Shown here: one piece after another, positions 1 through 7,175 of the stretch
How the letters are laid out: each line of letters opens with the position of its first letter
Numbering within the stretch: the first letter of the stretch is position 1
Source of the DNA: Cellulomonas dongxiuzhuiae
GTDB taxonomy: Bacteria > Actinomycetota > Actinomycetes > Actinomycetales > Cellulomonadaceae
Direction: 5' to 3'
Assembly: GCF_018623035.1 (NCBI RefSeq)
Contig: NZ_CP076023.1
Coordinates: 3,286,001 to 3,350,000 of the forward strand
Length of the DNA: 64,000 nucleotides
The notes under the pieces: model-generated
What the model was told of the DNA's origin: nothing
The model's input: the letters and a program-made list of their open reading frames with translations, nothing else
Databases searched by the model: none
Made by a program: the position numbers and the translations under genes

Positions 1-235
1 CGACGAAGCGCCGCCACGCGAACATCCCGGCCGCCAGGGCCGGACCCATCGGCAGTGCCAGCAGCGCCGCGATCCACACGTTCGCGGCGTCGTCGCGCAG
101 GAACGGGACGAGCAGCAGCGGCACGCCCCCGGTGAGCACGACCAGACCGCAGACGACGAGCACCCACAGCACGACCGCGGCACCCCGCGACAGGGGGCCG
201 TCGCCCACCTCGTCCAGGTCGCCGGGGCGGGCCAT
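1..235 (-). CDS. DUF624 (YesL-like) membrane protein, N-terminal part
   Basis: The gene runs off the left edge, so only the first 78 codons are present. After a short charged N-terminus (MARPGDLDEVGDGPLSRGAA) come two hydrophobic segments, about residues 19-45 and 53-70, followed by a Phe-Ala-Trp-Arg-Arg stretch. This is the usual opening of the DUF624/YesL family, which sits beside Lpl-type sugar importers in Firmicutes and Actinobacteria. Its function is unproven; a role in assembling or assisting the transporter is often assumed. The ATG shares one base with the TGA of the GH39 gene (TGATG), so translation is probably coupled and this is the last visible gene of the importer operon. The family call rests on context plus the N-terminal pattern. 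Confidence 0.7.
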   Translation of the reverse strand, partial: MARPGDLDEVGDGPLSRGAAVVLWVLVVCGLVVLTGGVPLLLVPFLRDDAANVWIAALLALPMGPALAAGMFAWRRFV

Positions 236-1779
236 CACGCCCGCCCGCGCTCGTGGCGCGCGACGAGCCGGTCGTCGTCGGCACCGAGCAGACGACGGTC
301 GTCGAGGCCCTCGTGGTGCGCGGGCGTGACGGGCGTCAGCTCGACGAACGTCACCTCGTGGCGCGCGAGCGTCAGGTCGAGCTCGACGCGGCCGCCGGCC
401 GTCCGTGCGACGTCGTGCTCCACGGACGGTCGCGCGCACGCGTGCAGCAGGTCCAGCTCGCGGGCCGTCGGGGACATCGGCCGGCCCATCTCGCGCCACG
501 CGGCGAACGCGTTGCCGTCGTGCTCGTTGACGCGCTCGCGGAGCACGAACGCCGCGTCGCCGCGCACGGGCAGCGACAGCTCGACGCGGTGCTCGGCGGC
601 GTCGGCGCCGTCGGTGCCGCCCACCGGCTGCCAGGCCAGCACCGTGACGCGCCCGTCGGGGTCGGAGCACACGAGGTGGTCCTCACCGCGCGCGAGCACG
701 TCACGGCCCATGCGGGCCATGAAGGCGTAGAGGTGGTACGTCGGCTTGGCGACCTGCCGGTGCGTGAGCATGCCGAACCCGCCGTGGAAGAAGGACGTCG
801 GGACGTTGGCCTCCTCGAAGACGTCGCAGAACGTCCAGTAGGAGAACGACGCCGCCATGTCGCCACCGCCCGCGAGCACCGGGGCCAGGAACGCCGCGTT
901 GTACGCGGTGTCGTGGATCGGGTTGTCGGGGCGGTAGGAGGTGTTGAACTCGGTGATGTGCACGGGCAGCCCCGCCAGGGGCGTGCCCTGCAGGTAGCGG
1001 CGCGGCGCGTCGAACTGCTCGAGCAGGTCCTGCGGCGGCATCTGGGTCTGGTAGACGCCGAACGGGATCCGCTGCACGGGTCCGGACGCGTACGCGTGCC
1101 GGCTGACGAAGTCGATCGGCACGTCGCGGCTCGTCACGAAGTCGGTGAACGGCGCCCACCACTCGTCGTCGGAGCCGCCGCAGATCGCCGGGCCGCCGAC
1201 CTGCAGGCTCGCGTCGACGTCCTTGATCGCGCGCGCCGTCTCCTCGTAGAGACGGAAGTAGGCGGGCTGGTCGGCGTCCTTCCAGAACACCGTGAGGTTC
1301 GGCTCGTTCCACACCTCGATCGGCCACTGGCGGACCTCGTCGATCCCGTACCGCTCGATCTGGTGGCGCAGGAACGCCTGCACGAGCGCGACCCACTCGC
1401 CGTGGTCGCGCGGCGGGGTCACGTTGCCCTTCCACCAGAACACCGTCTGGTCGCCCGACGCGAGCTGCGAGGGCATGAACCCGAGCTCGAGGAAGGGCTT
1501 GATGCCGACCGACAGGAAGAAGTCGTGGACCTGGTCGACGTAGCTGAACGCGTACCGGCTGTGCGTGCGGCCGTCGATCTCGTCGGTGCGCAGCACGCCC
1601 ATGTCGTCCGACAGCACGCCGTGCCCGCGGATGTGCCGGAACCCGATCTCCTGCTGCACGCGCGTCAGGGAGTCGCGGTAGTCGGAACGCAGGGCGAGGT
1701 TCATGCGGCCCGTGCCGACGCACGCGCGCCAGGCGTCGGGCAGCGGACCGGTGGGCTGGGCGGGAACGACGGTGCGCAC
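235..1779 (-). CDS. GH39 beta-xylosidase-like glycoside hydrolase
   Basis: A 514-residue intracellular enzyme of family GH39, which releases xylose or related sugars from short oligosaccharides by a retaining mechanism. The fold's opening pattern (DAWRACVGTGR, then GFRHIRGHG) is clear. The acid/base is Glu159 in VWNEP and the nucleophile Glu277 in HITEFN. There is no signal peptide, so it should act on sugars already imported by the ABC transporter encoded just upstream. I chose the GTG at 1779 because a GGAG sits 9 bases before it and the family homology starts there; an ATG-type frame extends to 1875 but adds 32 unrelated residues. It is 180 bp downstream of the binding-protein gene and overlaps the DUF624 start. 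GH39 also contains iduronidases, but context favours xylosidase. Confidence 0.88.
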   Translation of the reverse strand: MRTVVPAQPTGPLPDAWRACVGTGRMNLALRSDYRDSLTRVQQEIGFRHIRGHGVLSDDMGVLRTDEIDGRTHSRYAFSYVDQVHDFFLSVGIKPFLELGFMPSQLASGDQTVFWWKGNVTPPRDHGEWVALVQAFLRHQIERYGIDEVRQWPIEVWNEPNLTVFWKDADQPAYFRLYEETARAIKDVDASLQVGGPAICGGSDDEWWAPFTDFVTSRDVPIDFVSRHAYASGPVQRIPFGVYQTQMPPQDLLEQFDAPRRYLQGTPLAGLPVHITEFNTSYRPDNPIHDTAYNAAFLAPVLAGGGDMAASFSYWTFCDVFEEANVPTSFFHGGFGMLTHRQVAKPTYHLYAFMARMGRDVLARGEDHLVCSDPDGRVTVLAWQPVGGTDGADAAEHRVELSLPVRGDAAFVLRERVNEHDGNAFAAWREMGRPMSPTARELDLLHACARPSVEHDVARTAGGRVELDLTLARHEVTFVELTPVTPAHHEGLDDRRLLGADDDRLVARHERGRA

Positions 1780-1959
1780 GGGTGCGACCTCCAGGCGACG
1801 GTGACAGGGGGCGACGACGACGTCCGCCGCGGCGGACGGGAACACCCTCGCACGTGCGCGCCAGGGCGGTGGCACGACGGTGCACGGACTGCACCACCGC
1901 AGGGAGAAGCCCGGCCCCCTCGCCCGCCGGGGCGGGACGAGGGGGCCGGGCCGGGTGGA

Positions 1960-3621
1960 TCAGCCGTTCTTCTCGGCGAACCGCTTCTGCGCGGCGTTCA
2001 CGACGTCGAGGTACTGCTGGAGGCTCTTGCCCTCGAGCTCGGCCACGTACGCGTCCCACTCGTCGAACGAGCGCTGGCCGAGGATGAAGGCGGCCGTGTT
2101 CTGGTTGACGTGGTCCTTCAGGGCCGTCGTCCACAGCGACACCTGCTCGCGCTCGAGCTCGTCCAGCGGGGCCGGCGGCGCCACCTCCGCGAGCTCCTTG
2201 TCGGACATCGACTGGACGAACTCCACGACCTCGGGCCGCAGCATCGACTGGTCGAGCTCGTCGGAGGAGCCGTGCTCGAGCATCCACACGCCGTTGTGGT
2301 AGCCGTAGTCGACGTTGAGGAGCTTCGGCGCACCCGGGTTCAGACCGTTCTGGTCGATCTCCGGCATGAGGGTGCGCGTGCCGTCGGCGTCCTTGGTGTA
2401 GGTCTCGCCCTCGACGCCCCACTTGGAGAACTCGAGGCCCTCGTCGGAGTAGAACAGCCAGTCGAGGAACTGGAGCATCGCGAGGAAGTCGTCCTGCTCG
2501 GCCACCTTCGACGAGAGCATCACGCCGCTGATGAGGCGCCCACCGGCGACGATGTCACCGGCCGGACCACCCGGGACCCGGATCATGACGACCTCGCCGG
2601 TCTGCCCGGTCTCGGTCATCGCGGTGCGGACCTTGAGGATCTCCTGGTCGTTCGTCAGCTGCGCGAACGCCTGGCCGTTCGCCATCTTCTGGATGGCCTG
2701 GTCGTCCTCCTGCGTGAGGCTCTCGGGGTCCATGAGCCCGTCCGCGACGAGCCCGTTGAAGTACTCGAGCAGCTCGCGGTACTCGTCCATGGCGCCGGTG
2801 TAGACGAACTCCTCGGCGTCCTCGTCCCACCAGGTGCCCTCGCCGTAGCCCCAGCCTGCAGCGGTGCCGAAGTTCGGGGCGGCGACGTTGAGGGAGGCCT
2901 CGAGCGGGCCGTTGGCCGACCAGCGGTCGGACAGCGGGTACGTGTCGGGGTAGGCGGCCTTGACCTTGGCCAGGTCGGCGGCGAAGTCCTCGTAGGTCTC
3001 CGGCGCGAGGCTCAGGCCGAGCTGCTCCCACACGTCCTTGCGGACCGCGTACGTGTAGGTCGGGCGGACCGACTCACGCAGGCCGGGCAGCACGTAGTAC
3101 TTGCCGTCCTCCTGCCGCGTGCGGTCGATCTCGGCCTGCAGGTCCCACTTCTCGACCTTGTCCAGGAAGTGCGGCATGTTCTCGACGTAGTCGCTGACCG
3201 GCAGGATCGCCCCGCCGGCGACGAACGCCGAGTCCTGGCCGGGGTACGTCACCGAGATGATGTCGGGCGCGTTGCCGGCGCCGATCGCGATCGACTGGGC
3301 CTGCTGCCAGTCCGACAGCGGGGCGGTCTGGATCTCGAACTCGACGTTCTGGTTCTCCTTGAACTTGGTGAGGATGTCCCAGTCGTCCTTGAGCGGGTAG
3401 TTCGGGTGGTCGCGGTACATCAGCCCGAAGCTCACCGGCTCGGTGGCCTTGAACGTCGTGCCGACCTCGTAGTCCGCCATCGCGCCGACCTGGCCGAGCT
3501 CGCTGGCCTCCGGGGTCTCCGCGGCCTCGTCCTCCGCGCCTCCCGAGCAGGCCGCCAGGGCCAGCGCGAGGGTCGCTGCGGTCGCGGCGTACGCCACGGA
3601 CCGCTTCTTCGTGGTCCTCAT
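1960..3621 (-). CDS. ABC sugar-transporter substrate-binding lipoprotein (LplA/YtcQ type)
   Basis: A 553-residue extracellular solute-binding protein of the large (about 550 aa) Lpl/YtcQ class. The signal peptide MRTTKKRSVAYAATAATLAL ends in a lipobox with the lipidated Cys at residue 25 (LAAC). A Gly/Glu-rich linker follows, then the typical binding-protein body with aromatic-rich segments. Two adjacent ATG codons follow an AAGGAG; the second gives better spacing and is used here. It is the third gene of the importer operon, 85 bp after the second permease. No ATPase gene is present, which is normal: Lpl-type importers usually share one multitask MsmX/MsiK ATPase encoded elsewhere. The substrate is inferred from GH39 to be a xylo-oligosaccharide or related sugar. 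Confidence 0.9.
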   Translation of the reverse strand: MRTTKKRSVAYAATAATLALALAACSGGAEDEAAETPEASELGQVGAMADYEVGTTFKATEPVSFGLMYRDHPNYPLKDDWDILTKFKENQNVEFEIQTAPLSDWQQAQSIAIGAGNAPDIISVTYPGQDSAFVAGGAILPVSDYVENMPHFLDKVEKWDLQAEIDRTRQEDGKYYVLPGLRESVRPTYTYAVRKDVWEQLGLSLAPETYEDFAADLAKVKAAYPDTYPLSDRWSANGPLEASLNVAAPNFGTAAGWGYGEGTWWDEDAEEFVYTGAMDEYRELLEYFNGLVADGLMDPESLTQEDDQAIQKMANGQAFAQLTNDQEILKVRTAMTETGQTGEVVMIRVPGGPAGDIVAGGRLISGVMLSSKVAEQDDFLAMLQFLDWLFYSDEGLEFSKWGVEGETYTKDADGTRTLMPEIDQNGLNPGAPKLLNVDYGYHNGVWMLEHGSSDELDQSMLRPEVVEFVQSMSDKELAEVAPPAPLDELEREQVSLWTTALKDHVNQNTAAFILGQRSFDEWDAYVAELEGKSLQQYLDVVNAAQKRFAEKNG

Positions 3622-3706
3622 CATTCTCCTTCGGGTTCGAACGTCGTCGTCCTGCATCCGGGGAAGTGCACCGCCGTCCGGAGGACCGCGGGGGCTGGGG
3701 TGGGGC

Positions 3707-4642
3707 TCACTGCTTGACCGAGCCGAGCATCACGCCCGACACGAAGTACCTCTGGAGGAAGGGGTAGAGGCAGACGATCGGCAGGACGGTGAGCAGCATC
3801 GTCACCGCCTTCACGTTGGCCGCGATCTGCGTGGCCTCGGCGGAGCCCGCGGCACCGTCGACGCTCGTGGCGCCCGCGATGAGGTTCCGCAGGTAGACGG
3901 TGACCGGGTACAGATCGCGGTGGTCCATGTAGAGGAACGCCGCGAACCAGGAGTTCCAGAAGGAGACGGCGTAGAACAGGATCATCGTGGCGATGACGGC
4001 CTTGCTCAGCGGCAGCACGATCCGCAAGAGCTTGCCGTAGGTGCTCAGCCCGTCGATCTCCGCGGCTTCCTCGATCTCGGTCGAGAAGTTCTCGAAGAAC
4101 GACTTCATGACGAGCAGGTTGAACACGCTGATGGCGTTGGGCAGCGCGATGGCCCACACCGAGTTGCGCAGCCCGAGCTCGTTCACGAGCACGTAGTTCG
4201 GGATCAGGCCGCCGTTGAAGAACATGGTGAAGACGGCGATGCCGATGAAGACCTTGCGACCCTTGAGGTGGTACTTGGAGATCGCGTAGGCGAACGTCGT
4301 GGTGAGGACCATCGCGACGAGCGTCGCGACGCCCGTGTAGTAGACGGTGTTCTGGTAGTTGCGCCAGAACATCGAGTCGCTCATCACCAGGCTGAACGTC
4401 GTGACGTTGAAGCCCTTGGGCCACAGGTTCACCTGGCCGGCGTTGATGTACGACTCGGAGCTGAACGCCTGGGCCAGCAGGTTGACGAACGGGTACAGCG
4501 TGACGCCCGCGATGATCACCAGCAGCGTCGCGTTGACGACGTAGAAGACCCGGTAGCCCCGGGTGTCCTTGACGGTGCGGGTGGCGTAGACGGTCGGCTT
4601 CGACAGCTGCTCGTCGAGGTGCGTGACGTTCTCGGTGGTCAC
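3707..4642 (-). CDS. carbohydrate ABC transporter permease (LplC/YtcP type)
   Basis: A 311-residue inner-membrane permease with six predicted transmembrane helices. The cytoplasmic EAA loop is visible as EEAAEIDGLSTYGKLLRIVLPLS, read here as EEAAEIDG followed by a LRIVLPLS coupling helix. The protein ends in GSVKQ, a usual C-terminus for this class. The GTG at 4642 overlaps the TGA of the first permease (GTGA), which decides the start; a GGAG lies about 10 bases upstream. The open frame extends further back but is out of register with the family. It pairs with the permease at 4639-5682 and the lipoprotein at 1960-3621 to form a CUT1-type oligosaccharide importer. Confidence 0.9.
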   Translation of the reverse strand: MTTENVTHLDEQLSKPTVYATRTVKDTRGYRVFYVVNATLLVIIAGVTLYPFVNLLAQAFSSESYINAGQVNLWPKGFNVTTFSLVMSDSMFWRNYQNTVYYTGVATLVAMVLTTTFAYAISKYHLKGRKVFIGIAVFTMFFNGGLIPNYVLVNELGLRNSVWAIALPNAISVFNLLVMKSFFENFSTEIEEAAEIDGLSTYGKLLRIVLPLSKAVIATMILFYAVSFWNSWFAAFLYMDHRDLYPVTVYLRNLIAGATSVDGAAGSAEATQIAANVKAVTMLLTVLPIVCLYPFLQRYFVSGVMLGSVKQ

Positions 4643-5682
4643 CACAGGGAGGCTCCGACCACTCGGCGCGAGATCGCGTTGGCGGACAGGACGAGGGTCA
4701 GGCCGATGATCGCCTCGAACAGGCCGATGGCCGTCGCGTAGGAGAACTGGCTGGACCCGATGCCGACGCGGTACAGGTACGTCGCGATGACGTCCGCCGT
4801 CGGGTACAGCAGGGGGTTGTACAGGAGCAGGATCTTCTCGAACCCGACCGCCATGAACGACCCGATGTTGAGGATCAGCAGCACGACCATCGTCGGGCGG
4901 ATGCCCGGCAGCGTGACGTGCCACGTCTGGCGCCAGCGGTTGGCGCCGTCGATGCGCGCGGCCTCGTAGAGCTGCGGGTCGATGGTGGACAGCGCGGCGA
5001 GGTAGAGGATGGTGCCCCAGCCGACGGTCTGCCAGATCTCCGAGGAGATGTAGATCGTCCGGAACCAGTCCGGCTGCTGCATGAACCCGATCGCGTCACC
5101 GCCGAGCGCGGTCATGATCTGGTTCACGGTGCCGCGGATCGCGGTGAGCTGGAACACCAGCCCCGCGACGATGACGATCGACATGAAGTGCGGCAGGTAG
5201 GAGATCGTCTGGATGATCCGCTTGAAGCGCTGCGAGCGCAGCTCGTTGAGCATGAGCGCGAGCACGATCGGCAGCGGGAAGATGATGACCAGGCTGAGGA
5301 CGCCGAGGACCAGCGTGTTCTGGAAGACGTTCCAGAACGTGGGGTCCTGGATGAACATCCGCACGTAGTGCAGGCCCACCCACTCCTCGCCGAAGATCGA
5401 CCCGCCCGGGCGGAACCGGCGGAACGCGATGACGTTCCCGAACATCGGGACGTAGCGGAAGATCGCGAAGAACAGCAGCGGCAGGATCAGCAGCGAGTAC
5501 AGCTGCCAGTCGCGCCGCAGCGCGCGACGCCAGGTCCGGTGCCCGCTGAGCCGCTTGCGCGCCGCGCGGTCCTGGGGCGTGCGCGGCCCGTCCGCACCGC
5601 GTGCGGCGACGGCCGGGGCCGGGTCGTGCGCGAGGGCTGCCTGCGCGGCGCCCCCGCCGACGGTCACACCGTCCGTGGACAT
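4639..5682 (-). CDS. carbohydrate ABC transporter permease (LplB/YteP type)
   Basis: A 347-residue permease, the first gene of the importer operon. A cytoplasmic tail of about 75 residues rich in Ala, Arg and Pro precedes the first membrane helix (WQLYSLLILPLLFFAIFRYV). The pattern YVPMFGNVIAFRRF is typical of LplB-class permeases, and the EAA loop is EAARIDGANRWRQTWHVTLP. The ATG at 5682 is preceded by a purine-rich GGAAGGGTGG; an earlier in-frame start at 5811 would lengthen the tail with low-complexity sequence and is less likely. The intergenic region upstream carries a perfect LacI-type palindrome 190 bp from this start, so the neighbouring divergent regulator probably controls this operon. 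Confidence 0.88.
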   Translation of the reverse strand: MSTDGVTVGGGAAQAALAHDPAPAVAARGADGPRTPQDRAARKRLSGHRTWRRALRRDWQLYSLLILPLLFFAIFRYVPMFGNVIAFRRFRPGGSIFGEEWVGLHYVRMFIQDPTFWNVFQNTLVLGVLSLVIIFPLPIVLALMLNELRSQRFKRIIQTISYLPHFMSIVIVAGLVFQLTAIRGTVNQIMTALGGDAIGFMQQPDWFRTIYISSEIWQTVGWGTILYLAALSTIDPQLYEAARIDGANRWRQTWHVTLPGIRPTMVVLLILNIGSFMAVGFEKILLLYNPLLYPTADVIATYLYRVGIGSSQFSYATAIGLFEAIIGLTLVLSANAISRRVVGASLW

Positions 5683-6073
5683 GCGTTCACCACCCTTCCG
5701 TTGTGAGGAGCACCGGAACGGGTGCTCAGGTGGTGGCGGCCGTGGCCGCGCGGCGACGGACCGGGCTTCGCCGGGTGCACGTGCTGCTGCTGCGCCTGCA
5801 TCGATCTCCACGCCCTCGTGGCCGAAACGTCTCGACGGGCCGTCCCGTCAAGGTGATGGCCGACACGTTAGGCAAACGTTTGCGATGGCGTCAACCCGCG
5901 TGACCGAAACGAGACCGGTGGCAGACGGGGGGACCATCCGGACGTATGCCTGACGGGGGCGCGACGTCACCCGGACCGGTGCTACGGTCAGTCCCGAAAC
6001 TTGCGAGCCCGTCCCGGGCGCGTCCTCGGCCCCGGCCGGGTGCGTCGCGGGCCCCTGGTCAGAGGAGACCTTC
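5683..6073. promoter_or_regulatory. Divergent control region between sugar importer and LacI regulator
   Basis: This 391-bp gap separates the divergent permease and regulator genes. It is less GC-rich around 5860-5960 than its surroundings and holds a perfect 12-bp palindrome at 5872-5883. No credible coding sequence is seen. Promoters for both directions should lie here, but I cannot place -35/-10 boxes with confidence. Confidence 0.6.
5872..5883. promoter_or_regulatory. LacI-family operator GCAAACGTTTGC
   Basis: The 12-bp sequence GCAAACGTTTGC is a perfect palindrome centred on CG, the architecture of LacI/GalR operators. It sits between the Lpl-type importer operon and the LacI gene at 6074, about 190 bp from each start. 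It is the most likely site for autoregulation and for repression of the importer. Confidence 0.75.
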
Positions 6074-7108
6074 GTGGCCACGTCCAGCGGCACCACCCGA
6101 ACGGTCACGATCGCCGAGATCGCCGCGCTCGCCGGCGTCTCCGTCCCGACCGTGTCGAAGGTCCTCAACGGCCGCGCCGACGTGGCCGCGGGCACCCGCG
6201 CGCGCGTCGAGGCGATCCTCGAGGAGCACAGCTACCGCCGCCGCCGCGGGCGCGGCTCGGGCGACCCGAACCTCATCGACCTGGTGTTCCACCACATCGA
6301 CAACGCGTGGGCGCAGGAGGTCATCAAGGGCGTCGAGGACGCCGCGGCCGCGCACCGCGTCGGCGTGGTGCTCTCCGAGCTGGGCGGTTCCCACCGGCCG
6401 CAGCAGGAGCTCATCGACGACATCCTCGCGCGGCGCCCCCTGGGCGTGCTGCTGGTGCTCTCGAGCCTCGACGCGACGCAGCGCCACCAGCTCGAGTCCC
6501 GCTCCATCCCGTTCGTCGTCGTCGACACCTGGGGCGAGCCGCCCGCCGGCGTCCCGACCGTGGGCTCGAACAACTGGAACGGCGGCCTGATCGCCACGCG
6601 GCACCTGCTGTCGCTCGGTCACCGGCGCATCGCCGTCATCGCCGGGCCGTCCGACGTGCTGTGCTCCCGCGCGCGCGTCGACGGCTACCGCAGCGCGCTC
6701 GACGAGGCGGGCATCCGTGCCGACCCGTCGTTCGTGCGCTGGGGCGACTTCCACGTCGACGGCGGGTACAACCACGGTCTCGAGCTGTTGTCCCGCCCCG
6801 ACCGCCCGACCGCGATCTTCGCCGGCTCGGACTACCAGAGCCTCGGCGTCATGCGCGCCGTGCGCGAGCTCGGACTGTCGATCCCCGAGGACGTCTCCGT
6901 CGTCGGGTACGACGACATCCCGCTCGCCCAGTGGCTCGGCCCGTCGCTCACGACCGTGCGCCAGCCGCTGCGCGAGATGGCCGGCACCGCGACCGAGATG
7001 GTGCTCAGCCTGGCGGCGGGGCAGCAGCCCGCGAACCTGCGGATCGACCTCGCGACCGAGCTCGTGGTGCGCGAGTCGACGGCGCCGGCACCGGCGGGGA
7101 CCGTCTAG
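6074..7108 (+). CDS. LacI-family transcriptional regulator
   Basis: A 344-residue regulator with an N-terminal helix-turn-helix (IAEIAALAGVSVPTVSKVLN, about residues 13-32) and the hinge segment. A periplasmic-binding-like effector domain follows, ending with [15 protein letters not shown] and a TTVRQPLREM element typical of the family. The GTG start has an AGAGGAG six bases upstream. It is divergent from the importer/GH39 operon, with the palindrome at 5872-5883 between them. The inferred role is a sugar-responsive repressor of that operon; the inducer cannot be read from sequence. Confidence 0.92.
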   Translation: MATSSGTTRTVTIAEIAALAGVSVPTVSKVLNGRADVAAGTRARVEAILEEHSYRRRRGRGSGDPNLIDLVFHHIDNAWAQEVIKGVEDAAAAHRVGVVLSELGGSHRPQQELIDDILARRPLGVLLVLSSLDATQRHQLESRSIPFVVVDTWGEPPAGVPTVGSNNWNGGLIATRHLLSLGHRRIAVIAGPSDVLCSRARVDGYRSALDEAGIRADPSFVRWGDFHVDGGYNHGLELLSRPDRPTAIFAGSDYQSLGVMRAVRELGLSIPEDVSVVGYDDIPLAQWLGPSLTTVRQPLREMAGTATEMVLSLAAGQQPANLRIDLATELVVRESTAPAPAGTV

Positions 7109-7119
7109 ATCTCCCCACG

Positions 7120-7141
7120 CCGGGCGTCGTCACGAGCCCGG
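7120..7141. terminator. Possible bidirectional terminator
   Basis: CCGGGC and GCCCGG form a 6-bp stem with a 10-base loop in the 67-bp gap between the converging LacI gene and GH95 gene. The stem is short and lacks a U-run, which is common for weak actinobacterial terminators. Confidence 0.3.
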
Positions 7142-7175
7142 TCGCCGCGGGCGTCGGCACGTGGCGGCGCGGCGG

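Noticed and set aside
253-3717. An 1154-codon forward frame opposite the GH39 and binding-protein genes
   Set aside because: No domain, no motif, and composition typical of antisense GC-rich DNA. The minus-strand genes have signature residues and ribosome sites.
5681-5695. TGCGTTCACC at the start of the first permease gene considered as another GTGAACG operator
   Set aside because: It overlaps the start codon and ribosome site, is not palindromic beyond five bases, and a perfect operator lies further upstream.
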